Positions 35,570 to 47,444 of a stretch of DNA of 64,000 nt are shown here, piece after piece; within the stretch, counting starts at the first letter, position 1; each line of letters starts with the position of its first letter. The notes beneath the pieces were generated by a model. That model saw only the letters and a program-made list of their open reading frames with translations. It was not told where the DNA came from and did no database searches. Origin of the DNA: Pinus tabuliformis (Eukaryota > Streptophyta > Pinopsida > Pinales > Pinaceae); contig CM062815.1 of NCBI GenBank assembly GCA_031772625.1, positions 119,358,989-119,422,988 on the forward strand, given 5' to 3'. Both the position numbers and the translations under genes were made by a program.

Positions 35570-36467
35570 TGTTGGCACAAAAGAGTCATCAGGGAGAAAA
35601 GACCCTGGGTTCGGGAGTAGAGGGCCAACAATGGCCCGATGTAGTCTAGGACAATGCTAGCATTTTCACCTCACCCAAAGGGTAAGGAGTCTCACCTGAG
35701 GCGTGCCGCGACCGGAAGTAAGAAAGGTTTAGCTTGGGGTCAAGGGAGCACCAATCGGGGCATCATCCAATAAAAAATTTGTATTCATTACACACGAAAC
35801 AGAGATATCAACATAACATTGATTACACAAGAACTACTAAATACATGCATTTGATGGGACATTTAAATCTTTTAGAAACTCATCACACCATGGGATCCAT
35901 ACATATCATGATTCACAACTAGTCTAGCCTTCTTTCTATTAACTTAACAATAAAACAGTACAACATAACTTCGACATTCGCCACAAGAAACTACAAGGAA
36001 TACCCAGATCAGATCCATGGGTTCAATCTCAGCCTCAAGGGCCTAGTTCGCCTGGACTCATGCGTTCTGCTATTTGTATGCCACAACCAGATATCTACTC
36101 GCTAACTCCAACATCCTTGCCAACTATCCCACTAACCAACCAACTTCCCTTCTTTTCTGGCCCTCTCCTTTTATATTCCTTTCTGCTGCTTGAACTGATA
36201 ATTCCTACTCAGCTGCTCTTTCACCTTCCCGCCCACTCGATTGCCTTTGTCTTCCGTTGCCACCTTGCCACAACTCTTGCGCAACTGCTTATTCCTGCCT
36301 TGATGTCCAATTTACTCTTTCGCAAGCTAACCGTTGCTGCCACCTGCTTCCTTCTCATCCTTCAGTCAGCGAAAATTGATTAAAACATTTTCAAAATTAA
36401 ACGAAGGCCCCAACACAAGTCATGAACAATGACTCCAATGGTCAGTTTTCTGATGTGCTGCATGACA
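35570..36467 (-). repeat. Element E probable 3' LTR
   Basis: Starts tgttggcac and ends gctgcatgaca. A TATA-like run (minus strand tataaaagg) lies at about 36165-36175. The short purine tract ggagggagg of the minus strand (36468-36476) abuts it. Boundaries were inferred from these signals. Confidence 0.5.
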
Positions 36468-36619
36468 CCTCCCTCCATGGTGCAGCTTCTTGTGTGCAAC
36501 TTCCCAGGTTGTAACTTCGTATTTTCTGCACAGCCCGCCTACTACATAGTCCTCCAAACCTGGCAGTGTAGTTTATAGTCCCGCGCTCCCTTGCAACTGC
36601 CTGAAGCACTAAGACTATC

Positions 36620-37717
36620 CTACTGCCATATAGTCATTGTGCAAGATCCCCTGTATATAGTTTCAAGCGGTTCCCATTCACTCTTCCTAGAAAAGGTTCT
36701 CCATTCATCTTCGCAAGCTAAACTGCACCTCCATCTGTAATTTCTTTGATAATATATGGCCCTAGCCAATGCATCTGGAATTTCCCAGAAACTTAGTGAA
36801 TTTACTATCATATAACAAGATAAGATCATTTACGTTGAATGTATGAAGCTTGATGTGGCAATCGGGCCATGCTATTTGTGTTCCTTCTGTACTTGCTGAT
36901 TTAATCCTATCAAGAATCGGTCCTCTTCAAGCTCCATCAGTTGCGCGAGCCGTTCTTCCAAGGCCTCGCGATTTTCCATACCTGAGAGCTGCTATGCACA
37001 GATTGGGCACAATATACTCCATCAACATTACAACTTTGACACCATATACCAATCTGAACGACGTTTTCCCTATCAACTTCTTGTAAGTAGTCCTATAGGC
37101 CCATAGTACTGTAGGTATGCACACATCCCAGTCATTTCATTGCGCATTGCAGATCTTTGTCAGCGTGTTCTCCAAAATATTGTTGAAGGCTTCAATAGTT
37201 TCATTGGCCTGTGGATGATATGGTGTACTCTTCTGATGGTAGACCTGGAATTCTTCTGTCAACACATTGATCATTTCGTTCAGAAAGTGTGTACCTCTCT
37301 CACTCATCAACACTTTCGGGCAACCAAATCTGGTTAAGACATACTCAAACAAAAACGTTGCTGCTATATCCCTTGTGCAATATTTAACCAGTTGTGCCAC
37401 TGACCATTTGGTTAGATATTCCATCACGGTGATGATATAGCCCGCACCAGTTTTCTTTCTTGGGGGTTGAATTGGCCCAACGAAATCAATCGCCCATTTT
37501 TCAAATAGTTGCAAAGATACTTGAGGATGTAATGGCAATTCATCCCTTCGCAATGTTCTACCAATTCTCTGACATGCGTCGCATGCCTTACAATACCCCT
37601 TAGAATCCTTGTGCAACGTTGGCCGCCATAGACCTGCGTGCAAAATCTTCTACGCAATTGCCTTTCCTGCATAATGACCTCCCGCAGCCCCTCCATGAGC
37701 TTAAGAGAGGATGACAT
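36620..37717 (-). pseudogene. Element E integrase
   Basis: Frame 37643-37137 has the end of the zinc region (CKACDACQRIG), then the core: AIDFVGPIQPPRKK (first Asp), VLMSERGTHFLN (the second catalytic Asp is Glu) and HPQANETIEAFNNILE (third). Frames 37124-36927 and 36829-36620 give the following and C-terminal parts ([16 protein letters not shown]). Frames are broken in several places. The Asp-to-Glu change should abolish integration. Confidence 0.8.
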
Positions 37718-38347
37718 TGCTCTTAAAATCTAGCACATATCTTCGTAGTATTTCATCTACACCCATCTTATATAGATGTCCCGCAATAACTGAAAAATCT
37801 GCTGCGCGCACTACTAATTCCTTCTTTTGCTGAATTGTATACCCTTTTGGTGTCGTCCTCGTAATCAAGAGGTGAATAATATTTGAAAAATTATTATCCA
37901 CTACGCATACTGCAAAGAGCTGCACATCTGGAAACCCTTCCTCTAGATTATTAGGCTCCTCTCCTATTTCAATCCGTGACAGATGGTCAGGTCCTGCATT
38001 TAACCTCCCTGGCTTCACAATTAATTCAAGGACATACTCCTAGAATAGTAGCAACCATCTACAGATCTCCCCCCCCCTAACATAGGTTTATTGACCAGGT
38101 ATTTCAAAGCATAACGATCTATGTACATCTTGAAATTCCCTCCTAATAGATAGTGCCAAAATTTTTGCAGCTCATACACCATGGCCAATCCTTCGCGCTC
38201 AGTCATTGAGTAATTCTTCTCGGCCTTCAATAATTTCCTACTCGCGAAGGCTATAGGATGGTCTATTTCTCCTTCACTGGCTTGTGTTAACACTGCACCC
38301 AAAAATGCAAGAGGCATCAACATGTACGTGAAACTCCTTTCAATCAT
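37701..38347 (-). pseudogene. Element E RNase H and linker to integrase
   Basis: Frame 38347-38021 reads an RNase H core (GAVLTQASEGEIDHPIAFAS, YSMTEREGLAMVYELQKFW). Frame 38018-37701 reads its end (KPGRLNAGPDHLSRIE) and the linker. A frame break and a missing first catalytic region show decay. Confidence 0.78.
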
Positions 38348-38417
38348 GGAATACCAAGATCGGCATGGTGACCATCTTTTCTTTCAATACATCTAAGCTT
38401 TTCTGACATTCTTCATC

Positions 38418-39220
38418 CTAACAGAAGGTTGCGTCCTTCTTTAGCAATTTCTCCATAGGCACAATAATTTGAGCATATGCTTTGATAAATTTTCTGTAAT
38501 ATCCCACATGTCCCAGCGTCATGCGTAACTTCTTAACATTCCTTGGGGCCTCCAAATTCACAATTACTACAATCTTTGCAAGGTCCACCATCATCCCTTG
38601 CTTGCACACCACATGACCCAACAAGATTCCAAAGGGAACACAGAAGATGTATTTCTTCAAATTCATCGTGATCTGGCATTTGCGACATGTATCCAACATC
38701 AAGCACAGGATTGCTACATGGCGCTTTACTAGTCCGAACATTGTCCAGTCATCAAAGTACACTTCCAGGAACTTATGAATGAACTCCTTGAATGCCGAGT
38801 TGACTATGTGAGAAAATATCGCAAGTGAATTCTTGAATCCAAATGACATCACAATGTATTGAAAACAACCCCACTCTGTCACGAAGGTCATTTTTCTCCT
38901 ATCCTCATGCGCGATCTTATTCTAATGATACCCTGGAAACCCATCAGTGAATGAGTAGGCCTCCTGCCCTCCAACATTGTCTAATACTTCATTGGTAAAT
39001 GAAGTCGATAATGGATCATGGACACACACATCATTAAGCTTCCATAGATCTACGCAAATCCTTATCTCACCCTTCTATTTTTTCTCTTGAACCACCATCA
39101 AGCTCACCCAATCAGACACTTCAACCGGTTCTATGATGCCTGTCTCTTGCATCTTATCCAACTCTAGGCGAACCTTTTCCTTGTATTTAAGATTAAGGCG
39201 ATACGACCTCTGCTTAATAG
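38418..39220 (-). pseudogene. Element E reverse transcriptase
   Basis: Frame 38891-38418 carries the catalytic part: FVTEWGCFQYIVMSFGFKN, VYFDDWTMFGLVKRH (Asp pair present), LLGHVVCKQG and VGYYRKFIKAYAQI. The N-terminal part (RLELDKMQETGIIEPVEVSD) is at the end of the 39704-39075 frame. Between 39074 and 38892 the palm is broken by stops. Confidence 0.83.
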
Positions 39221-40439
39221 GCTTCGTGTCCGGCTTCAAAGTGATCTTCAGAATGCCCAAATCTCCAACTATGCCCTTTAAATCTGAGAACTTGGTAGGG
39301 AATAGATCCTGGTATTTGCAGAGTAACTGAGCAACTTTATCCACAACAACGTCATCCCAATAATATCCAATCTTTTCAAACTTCAGTTCTACTTCAGTGC
39401 GAATATTTACTTGCTTTGTTTTTAAAGGCGCGGTGATGTCTGGGTTGTCTACTTGTGGACCCTCGACTTCGCGATGCCCTTCCGCCTCCGGAATATTAAT
39501 GTTTCTTGGATCTTCATCCTCTCCTTTAGGGGTCACATTATAGCATTCCAGCGCATGGCGCAACTGGGTGCTCCAGTCTGGTTGGATCCATTCCATAGGT
39601 TCTTGTGGCATTCTAAATATAACTACCTTAATCTCTTGTAGGGTTTCATCGATGCTTGCGAAGCCATCCTCAAAGTTGAAGGTCAATAAAAACCCTTCCC
39701 TCAATATATCCCACTCTTTGGTGCCATGGCAGAGCTCCGTTTCCAGATACTAGTTCATGGGAATTGTATCCAAAGTATGGAAAAATATGTGTACCCATTC
39801 TGGTTGCAGTACTATCCCCCATGCTTTAGTCCATTTTGTTAGGTGATCGCACAGATCATCCTTCCCATTATATTTCTCAGTCAATCGAGTGTTGGGACGC
39901 CCAAACCGTAATCTCATCATCCTTCTATAACCTCGCCATTCATCAAAACTATCTTTATGTGCGCCCCACCATCGTGTAGGTGTAGCGCGCAGGGCCAAGT
40001 CTAATGCTTGGAAGCAGTGATTCTCAGGAACTTCATGCTCAAATGCATCCAAAAACTTATCCATGTAAGTTAAACCATCATAATAGGGTAATTTCCTTAC
40101 CTCCGACGAAACGTAGCACAACGACTTCGTCCTCATATTGCATCGCAGCATGGATACTTCCTGCAAATGATTTTTCCAATTCTCTAGCTCTTTGTCTGAA
40201 TCAGAGGTGTAGGAACTCCCCTGATCCCACGCAATACGTCCATCTTCCATTGGATTGATCCAGTCCTGGTCTTGTGCTATTATTTTATAGATTTGATCCA
40301 GTTCATCATCACTTTCTTCATAATTGCACACTGGTTTAGTATAGCGCGCCCCTTCTGCAAGGTCCAAAGGTACTACAACTCGTAGCGATTTCCTTTCAAA
40401 CAACATTGTCCTCTTCTTCAAATTGATGACTCCATTCAT
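39221..40439 (-). pseudogene. Element E second gag-like segment between protease and RT
   Basis: Frame 40439-39750 followed, in the same frame after one or more stops, by 39704-39075. It is acidic at first (ESDDELDQIYKIIAQDQDW). It then has a capsid-like signature: FLDAFEHEVPENHCFQALDL, LRATPTRWWGAHKDSFDEW, RLRFGRP, HIFFHTLDTIPMN. The pattern (hydrophobic helix, WW, a central W, RFG) is that of retrotransposon Gag domains. It sits after protease and before RT, where Gag is not expected. The segment was recognised by pattern only. Confidence 0.6.
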
Positions 40440-40539
40440 ATCAATGGCCTAGTGAATTTCTAGGAGCGCAGGGTATGGATTACTGTCATCAACGGTCTCT
40501 ATCACCTCAAAGTCGGCCATTGCGCTTGCACCTTCTATA

Positions 40540-40740
40540 TCAATTGTTACTCCATATAATCATCCCATAGGGATGATTTTCTGTTGGTTCGCCATTCTAA
40601 GATGAATTGGAGACCACTACAACATAGGTCTCCCAATTCTTTCCCATGTTTGCTTTGGTAGTACATTCGCATCGGACCCCAGATCCAAGATGACCTGGTC
40701 CATCTCATAATCTCCTATCTATGTGGTGAGCCTCATCTCG
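40540..40740 (-). pseudogene. Element E protease
   Basis: The minus strand at about 40715-40560 reads MDQVILDLGSDANVLPKQTW and then RIGRP and ANQQKIIPMG in one frame with a stop. D-L-G-S is the active site, as in Athila/Tat-like elements. It is too short and broken to stand as a listed open frame. Confidence 0.65.
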
Positions 40741-40946
40741 CGCTCTATTATCGCCTTATACTTACCAATTTTTCTGACCACCTAGTGTCCATCAGGGACC
40801 TTCTCCTTGCCGGCACATTTATTTATTAACTCCTGCAGGCCTTCCACAACTTTGCTATCGCGTAGCAGTTTTATGCAAATCTCCAAAAACGTAGTAAGCA
40901 CAGAGGGGTCAACCTCTACAGGTGTATTGGTTTCTTGCACCTTGTC

Positions 40947-42367
40947 CTAACTTCTTGAGGTGGATGCCTCAGTGAAACTTTTCTTGGCCTCCATAAATGT
41001 TTCCTTAGCATGTGCCAGATCAAAACCCAGTTCCTTCTCTGGGGCCTTGCAGACCCATCCATCCTCTTTAGGTTGTTTACCCTTATCATCACCAGTCGTT
41101 ATTCCACTTCTCAAAACTATATTCATGATTTGATCTTCCTCGCGAGGCTCAGATCTCATCATTTGTAGGTTCTCTGTAGGCTGCTGAGGCTGCACTTTCT
41201 TCTCTTTCATTTTAGCTATTAGCACCAGGCATTCTTCTATGGTATGGTCAAACTAGCTACAGTATTGTCATGACAGGTGTGTATGATTCTGACATTCTTG
41301 CGCATAATTCCCTGACGTTTCACAGTTGTAATAGATAACCTGACCCTAACCTCTACCAGGCCCTCCTCCTCCTCGGCCTCGTCCTCGTCCTTGATAGCCT
41401 CCACGCACCCCCCCCTAACACCCTGATATGGAGGCCGAGTTTCTGTGTGCATCCGGTATGTAGGTGTTATTTCCATCATCAACTCATAGCTCTGACAATG
41501 GTGCTCATCATGGCCCACATATTTGCAGAAGTTATAGAATAACTGCTGAGGTGTCTGGACAAACTTCTAAAGTAAGTGACAATTATCTGTTGCATGTTGT
41601 CAAAAAACTTGACAAATAGCGCACCATAGCGCGACCCCCATGCTCGGCCCTGCTGGGGCTTCCGACTTTAGGGGAATTGGTCCCCCTCCTGTAATATAAT
41701 TTGCAAATATGGGACAGTGGTCTTTATTGTGCCCCTGGATCTTGTATTTCACACAACATACTTTCGCATGCACCTCTGGTTTAGTCTCATTGTCTTTCTT
41801 CAAACTCTGTAATTCTAAGCAGAGGCTCTGTAACTGAGAGTGGATTTGTTGTACCCCCAAGGTCGCATCCTAAATAGGTGTTGCATGTAACCTCATCACG
41901 ATTTCCAAGGCTTCTGCATGAGTTCCTATCTTCTGTTATGACAGAGCAATTCTCAAGTGGGGCAGAAGTGAAGCTATAATCCACTCGCGATGCTATCCAT
42001 TTGTGAGTTGCATGTTAGCTTCTCAAATCTGACACTTCAGCCTTTGATCTAATTCCCATGGTGTCTCATCAACCCTCGTCATTATTTCCTTAAATCCAAC
42101 TATTGACTGTGAGTCGGACTTAGGCTTACTAAATTCCTTGTTTAAAGCAGCCTTAGTCTCTGCTAGCGATGAAAGGGGATTATCAGAACAATACTTAATA
42201 TACCAAGTTAGCGCGCAATCCTGCAGAGCGGTAACCAATTGTGCCTTCTTTATATTATCATCAGTAATCTGTTGTGTTGTCCAAAAAACATTCACAACAA
42301 ACCAAAACTTCTCTGTATCTTCACTCTCGATGCCCTTGAAAATCGGCAGCTTCATAGTGTTCGCCAT
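40947..42367 (-). pseudogene. Element E Gag with zinc knuckles
   Basis: Frame 42367-42023 is a capsid-like Gag start (MKLPIFKGIESEDTEKFWFV, VTALQDCALTWYIKY, LNKEFSKPKSDSQ). Frame 41860-41600 has a His/Cys cluster (CCVKYKIQGHNKDHCP). Frame 41518-41237 has a second (GHDEHHCQSY) followed by Arg/Gly-type basic sequence. Frame 41225-40947 is an acidic linker. Frames are broken but in order. Confidence 0.72.
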
Positions 42368-43104
42368 GTTGAATGGAGGTGGTGGAGGTGGAGGTGTGGG
42401 TGAAGGTGTATGCGGTGGAGGTGGAGTGGATGGATTATGTGTTCACGGAAAACCTTGTATTATTAGCTGGAAAACACTCCACGGTGAGGCCTATACCACT
42501 CCCTTGTCGTCGCTCAAAGGAGGTTTGATCAACGGACCATATTCTGGCCCTGATCTCTGTCAATCTCTAAAGAGTTTTCCACTTCGCGTAGCTTTGAACA
42601 TCAAGGCAATGGCATAACCCATTTTTCACATAACAACATTTTAATCCAGGTATTCAAAGTTCTTAAATACTTACCTCGCGGTCCTTTAAAAAAACGCCAC
42701 TTTATTTCGTTGTAGCTGACTGAGGTATCAACTGCAAATTCTATAACAAATCCTCCCAGAATCCAATTGAGCCAATGATCAACAGGCTGAACAATTTGGT
42801 TTTCGGAGGCTTCTAATCGTCGCACTAATTGAAGAGTCCACACTATAGGATTATCAAGCTTCCACATTCCTTAGTTGTCTATTAATTTAGCTAACCACTC
42901 ATATAATTTAATGGGAAAAGTGCAGAAGAAGATTTCATGTATCTCTGTATACAAATACTTGTTCAACCACTCTTCCTTCGATAGGTGTGAATTCCTGTTT
43001 TCTTGCATTGCGAACTCATGAATCTTCTGATCCAACCACTTTTCAATTTATTTCTTGGTCGGATTCCAGTGATGCGACATCACACATCTTTTTCAAGCAA
43101 TTCC
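42368..43104 (-). other. Element E Gag N-terminal extension and leader
   Basis: Next to the Gag start, the minus strand is a run of CCA/CCT codons (Pro-rich; plus strand G-rich at 42374-42432). Further upstream broken coding-like text continues, including frame 42867-42601 (VDHWLNWILGGFVIEFAV). No known domain. Confidence 0.45.
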
Positions 43105-43128
43105 TGGTCCTGACAACTGAACTATTTG
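43105..43128 (-). promoter_or_regulatory. Element E primer-binding site, decayed
   Basis: The minus strand tagttcagttgtcagga lies within a few bases of the LTR start. About 11 of 17 positions agree with the tRNA-Asp-type site tggcgccgttgccgggga; several of the differences are C-to-T or G-to-A changes. Confidence 0.45.
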
Positions 43129-44111
43129 TTGGCTTAGGGGGTCCAGACCCAGGTTTAGAGTTAGTTGCGCCAACAAACAAATCCCTACACTACTAGACCT
43201 TTCGGCAACAACTCATGTAGTGCAGGCTGCAGTCTCACCCAAACCAGTATGGGGGGATGCAAGAACCAAGGTTCTACATCCAAAGATTAGTGTGATGTCT
43301 TTTAGCGCCTCAGATTTGCCTTTGCGCAGATCTATACACTCTTAGGGCTTACTGCTGCAACTCTGTCCAGATGGGCTATAGACCTCTGCGAAGGTCTACG
43401 ATTAGTGTTTGCAGACATTTATTAGTCAATCTATCCACTTACATGCATCAGATGGTAATACTAAACTAGGATTCACGCAAATTTACTTAGGTTATTCGTA
43501 AACATCAGAGAATGCATTAGAGTCTTTGTGAAAACACATAAACTTGCATTGTGTACATCATTAACACTTATTTAGTAGCATTGTGCAACATTCAACCAAT
43601 ATTTCATAAAACACATCATTCATTGAAAACATATAATATTATCAGTAATAAATAGAAATACACATGAATTCTTTGGTAACTGTATTTATTGATCTTCAAG
43701 TTATATTTACAGGCTCAAAACTACCCTACGCACTAAGCTGCAGACTCTACCTAGGCCTCTCCACACTCAGTTGTAGAGCCTTTCCTCCTATCTGACCCAC
43801 TCCTCTTTGTTATCACTTCTCTTCTATTGACCCATTGCTTCAATCTACCTCATCACATGCCTTAGACTCTCTAAGACACACCTATTTATAGCCTTTTTCA
43901 TACAATGCCATGGTCCACGGACCATGGTTGGATCTCAAAGCCGACTCATACTTTACATAAAACAAGGGGCTAAACCCCTTTGAATCCTAATCATCTATGC
44001 ACTTTGCATCCACAAATCACCGAGACTTTACATTAATTACAAAAACTGATCAAAACTTGGGTTATTTTAACCCCAAAACTGACCCATGGGACCCCATCCC
44101 AAGAGTGATCA
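43129..44111 (-). repeat. Element E probable 5' LTR
   Basis: Starts tgttggctta. A TATA box (minus strand tataaatagg) lies at 43888-43897. The outer end near gtgatca at 44111 is a guess. Confidence 0.45.
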
Positions 44112-44164
44112 TGATGAAAAAGACTATAATAATCCATATTGCAACTCTAGTTAAGAGTTGAAGG

Positions 44165-44668
44165 AGTAAAACCTAACTACTAATAGGCTATCGAGCTATG
44201 TTATAATCGAGCCACTAGGATAAAAAAGGGTTCCATTCTTTTGAGAGCATTTTGTTCCATAGATGAGCAGAGTAGCCAAGAGGGAAAGGGAGAGAGCACA
44301 CATAGAGGATTTGTGTATTACATTTCCCAAGGGCCACATGCCTTACTTCTTTGTCCTTGTAGCCATTTTCTATTTAGATAAAAAGAGTAGAGCAACCTCA
44401 CCTTCCAGCTATGTTATCTCCCGAAAGGGTTTCCTAGGTGATCTATTGTGTCAATTGTGGTTTTTGACTTTTTATTTCACTATTCTCTGTTTTTTACATA
44501 ATTATAATTCGAATGCATATGCAATAAATGATAATTCATGTTTCTAGAAATCTAAAGAGAAATAAACCCTCATAGTGTAGATTTCATATTTTTTAGTATA
44601 ATTTTATTAGATATGTTGTGATGAACTATCTAGTGCAATATTCACGACAATTTATTGATCATAGTTAA
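44165..44668 (+). repeat. Copia-LTR-like repeat, copy 1
   Basis: About 75% similar by eye to 48438-48914. Both share tccattct..gcattttgttccat, tctcccg.aagggtttcc, and ccctcatagtgtagattt. The word around tctcccg and agggtttcc is common in Ty1/copia LTRs. No primer site follows, so solo LTRs or a decayed pair. Confidence 0.55.
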
Positions 44669-45172
44669 TAACTTTCAATACCACTTTTTCCAACGCTTGA
44701 ACATTTCACTTCAGATGTATATGTACACTTAGATAAACTTCACAACTAAAACCTATTGAGCCTTCAACCACTAAACGTTGCTTGAGAATTGTGTCTAGAT
44801 CTTCATGTAATACTCTAATTCCTTCCTTCCGCTAACTAAGGAATTACATGTAGCATGCAATTCCTTAAAGTACATAGTCTTTGCAATCCATGGCTTGCAA
44901 TGCAAGGTACTAGCCATAACCACTTCCATAGCCTTCCATGATATAAACTCCCCTCTTACTAGCTCAACAAAAGAATTATTATCTAAATCCTTCATGTTTA
45001 CATAATCCATAGTTTGTCATAGATCTATGAAGATGAGTGAATTCTTATCAGATGAGCTGCTACCTTCATGTGTAATTAACTCGACTTTTGAGCCCTTGAT
45101 GATCCCCGCTTGAATGACACTTGGAGGAATGAAGTTCTTATGGGATATGTTATATGCAATGTTTCCTATTGT
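44669..45172. other. Unassigned DNA left of SINE 1
   Basis: No recognised gene. A minus-strand frame at 45010-44795 has no known motif. It could be further decayed coding text belonging with the RNase H fragment at 45430-45688, into which a SINE has inserted. Confidence 0.35.
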
Positions 45173-45416
45173 ATAAAAGGTGCCCTATCAGCCCCAAGGG
45201 TTAGCTCAATCGATCAAGCTGGGGCCTCGCCAATGGGAGGTCACAAGGTCGAAACCCGAAAGCTCTTGGGGTCAGGTCAGTCAATAGGTCGAGGGGTGTG
45301 ACCCCCTTCGGGTGGGGTCCACCCTAGCGTTGTTCGATCCTGGACGTAGCGGACCCACTGACCATGGGTATCCGTGAACCAGTAGTGAAAAAAATAAATA
45401 ATAAAAGGTGCCCTAT
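45173..45416 (+). mobile_element. SINE 1: tRNA-derived, 212 bp, with 16-bp target duplications
   Basis: The body is 45189-45400. It is flanked by identical copies of ataaaaggtgccctat (45173-45188, 45401-45416). Near the start it has an A-box-like gggttagctcaatcgatc and, 45 bases on, a B-box-like ggtcgaaaccc. It ends in an A/T-rich tail (gaaaaaaataaata). These are hallmarks of a pol III SINE from a tRNA. The short clean duplication suggests that it is younger than SINE 2. Confidence 0.88.
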
Positions 45417-45429
45417 TTTTCCTAGTTAG

Positions 45430-45688
45430 AATACTAAATTAGCTTGGGAGTTAGTTGGTTAGCTGTTATGTCTTTGGACATGATACCATTCAAACTGATA
45501 GTTCATGTTTTCAACTAGAGGTCAAACTCTATTGAGAATTGCTTCTAGCCTTATATCCTGGCGCATATGTCTCAGAATGATATATGAATCTCCTATGGCT
45601 TTGAGATATATAAGATGAAGAGAATGAGACAAAATGAAGCCTTGGAGAAGAGCTTATGCCTCAACTACATTATTTGATGGAACCCCTA
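45430..45688 (-). pseudogene. RNase H-like fragment (RVT_3 type)
   Basis: Read on the minus strand with three stops: GVPSNNVVEA, ALLQGFILSHSLHLIYLKAI, GDSYIILRHM, RLEAILNRV, FEWYHVQRHNS. The order N-N-x-x-E-A, G-D-S and H-V-x-R-x-x-N is that of the RNase H domain of plant LINEs and related genes. The rest of the source element was not found; SINE 1 inserted next to it. Confidence 0.55.
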
Positions 45689-46414
45689 ACTTTCAAGCAT
45701 GTTTTCCTTCAATTGTTCCTCTAGGATGGAAGATTATCCTGCCCCCCCCACCCCCACCAACACCTGCCTCTTCTTATATAATAATATATTATTGAATAGA
45801 AACTAAAAAAAAAATCCAATTCTATATAACATTCATGAAATGAAATTATAAGTGGATGTTTCCCAAAATTTATGGTTATTATAAATCGGTAAAAAATGTT
45901 ATAATTTTTTTTTAATACATCCATCTCTTTATTTAAATTTTAAATATTTATTGTATTATAGTTTCAGTGTGTAAAAAAGAATATTTTTGGTAGATTATAA
46001 GTTTATTTCAGCGTAAAAGTGACCTCAAAAGGAAAACTCAAGAAATTAATAAAAAATGACATGTAGACAATTTTTTAATATTGCTTTACTTTTATCTATG
46101 TTCCACAATATTTATTAGCACGAGATTTAATAGAGTTTTCTAACATATTATTTCTAATTTTTTACTTTTATCGAAATTCCTCAATATATGACACTTTTAT
46201 TAACATAATTGCCTATTTATATTTTATATTTAAATTTAACTATCTATATTTATATTTTATATTTTATTGTATATATTTTTTATATTTAATTTTTTTTGGT
46301 GTTTTTTTTTAAAACATTGTCTATTGAAGCAAAAATTTCACCGAGAATATATTTTTGGACGAAATCTGGTAATTTGTTGTTTATGGAATATGTTTTTTTA
46401 ACTATTTAATTTTC
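45689..46414. other. AT-rich DNA, no gene
   Basis: Very AT-rich with a C-run at 45741-45766. Words such as ttatatttaacta recur loosely from 46200. No coding or RNA signal. Confidence 0.5.
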
Positions 46415-46679
46415 GAGTTGTCTTTAGTGCAACTTTTTAGAGGTTTTTCTGGTGGGGTTTTCCTGTCTAATTTCTCTAAAATCCAGCAGGAATTTATTGA
46501 AATCACAATCTTGATGGGTAACCCCTTCACAATCGAAGTACCCTAGGGTTTTTCAGGGTGATGAATCCATATATACAGTCAAAAAACCAGTTTAAATAAC
46601 ACAAATCAATATTTCACCTCAAATTTTTCCGTCAGATTCCGGCATCGGAAAGTCCAAAAAGTCGCACTAAAGACAACTC
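46415..46679. mobile_element. MITE-like inverted-repeat element, 265 bp
   Basis: Ends are inverted repeats of about 27 bp with two or three mismatches: left gagttgtctttagtgcaac, right ending gcactaaagacaactc. There is no coding capacity. The flanks are AT-rich (tttaatttt left, tttaaattt right) and a clean target duplication cannot be set. Class unknown. Confidence 0.72.
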
Positions 46680-47444
46680 CTTTAAATTTTATATTTAACT
46701 ATTTTGTAAATATTTAACCATTTTATATTTAATTATGTTTAGCTATTTCATACTTGACTATATATTCTAATTTTTTGGCGGGAATCCTGTAATTTGTCTT
46801 TTTGGAATACTTTTTTTTAACTATTTTATATTTAAATATATTTAAGTATTTTATATTTTTCGCTGGAATTCAGTAATTTGTCCTTTGTGAAATGCATTTT
46901 TTAACTACTTAACTATTTTATATTTAACTACAACTATATTTCATTTTTAACTATTTAACTTTTTGTATTTTATATCTTATATTTAACTACCTTTTAACCT
47001 TTTAACTATTTTATATTTCATTGCCTATATATATTTCACATTTGAATTTTTTTTTGTGTTTTCTGGGCCATGGTTATTAATGTCGAATGGGCCCACCTTT
47101 TTAATTTATTTTTTCATTAATATTAAGATTTACCTTGCATTGATAATTTTTATATATTCTAATTCATATCAGTAAGGTAGCTAAATAACATTAATAAAAT
47201 ATTTCACGAATACCTAAATTAATAATAAAATATTTCATCGATACCCTCATTAATAATAAAATATTTCAGAGATACCCAAATTAAATAATTTAAAACTATT
47301 TACAACATGCTCTTCTTTTTAAATTTAAAAGATTTTGATTGGTTTACATATTATGACAAAAATTACGTGAAAATTTCATGGGCACTTAGGCTGAAACTTC
47401 CTCTAATTTGACTTTACATAATGTTGTGGACGTTTATAATAACA
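46680..47444. repeat. AT-rich field of ttaactattttatattt-like words
   Basis: Irregular short direct repeats of ttaactattttatattt and ggaat..gtaatttgtc..ttttttaact blocks (for example near 46365, 46785, 46865). Degenerate low-complexity DNA; no gene. Confidence 0.5.

Larger units (their letters stand above)
35570..44111 (-). mobile_element. Element E: old Ty3/gypsy element with a second gag-like segment
   Basis: A minus-strand element. Likely 3' LTR at 35570-36467, next to a purine tract. Likely 5' LTR at 43129 to about 44111, next to a decayed tRNA-Asp-like primer site. Both LTRs start tgttggc and have tcaccc at a similar offset (about 101 and 106), but overall identity by eye is low, so pairing is tentative. 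Internal order: gag, zinc knuckles, protease, gag-like segment, RT, RNase H, integrase. All frames are broken. Only the internal part is firm; the outer ends are approximate. Confidence 0.65.

Noticed and set aside
43196..43216. An alternative LTR start for E at 43216, with a primer-like gttgccg word next to it
   Set aside because: The start at 43129 matches the tgttggc start of the left LTR and has a primer-like site directly adjoining.
45189..45290. A tRNA gene suggested by A- and B-box-like words
   Set aside because: No cloverleaf with proper acceptor stem; target duplications and an A-rich tail show it is a SINE.
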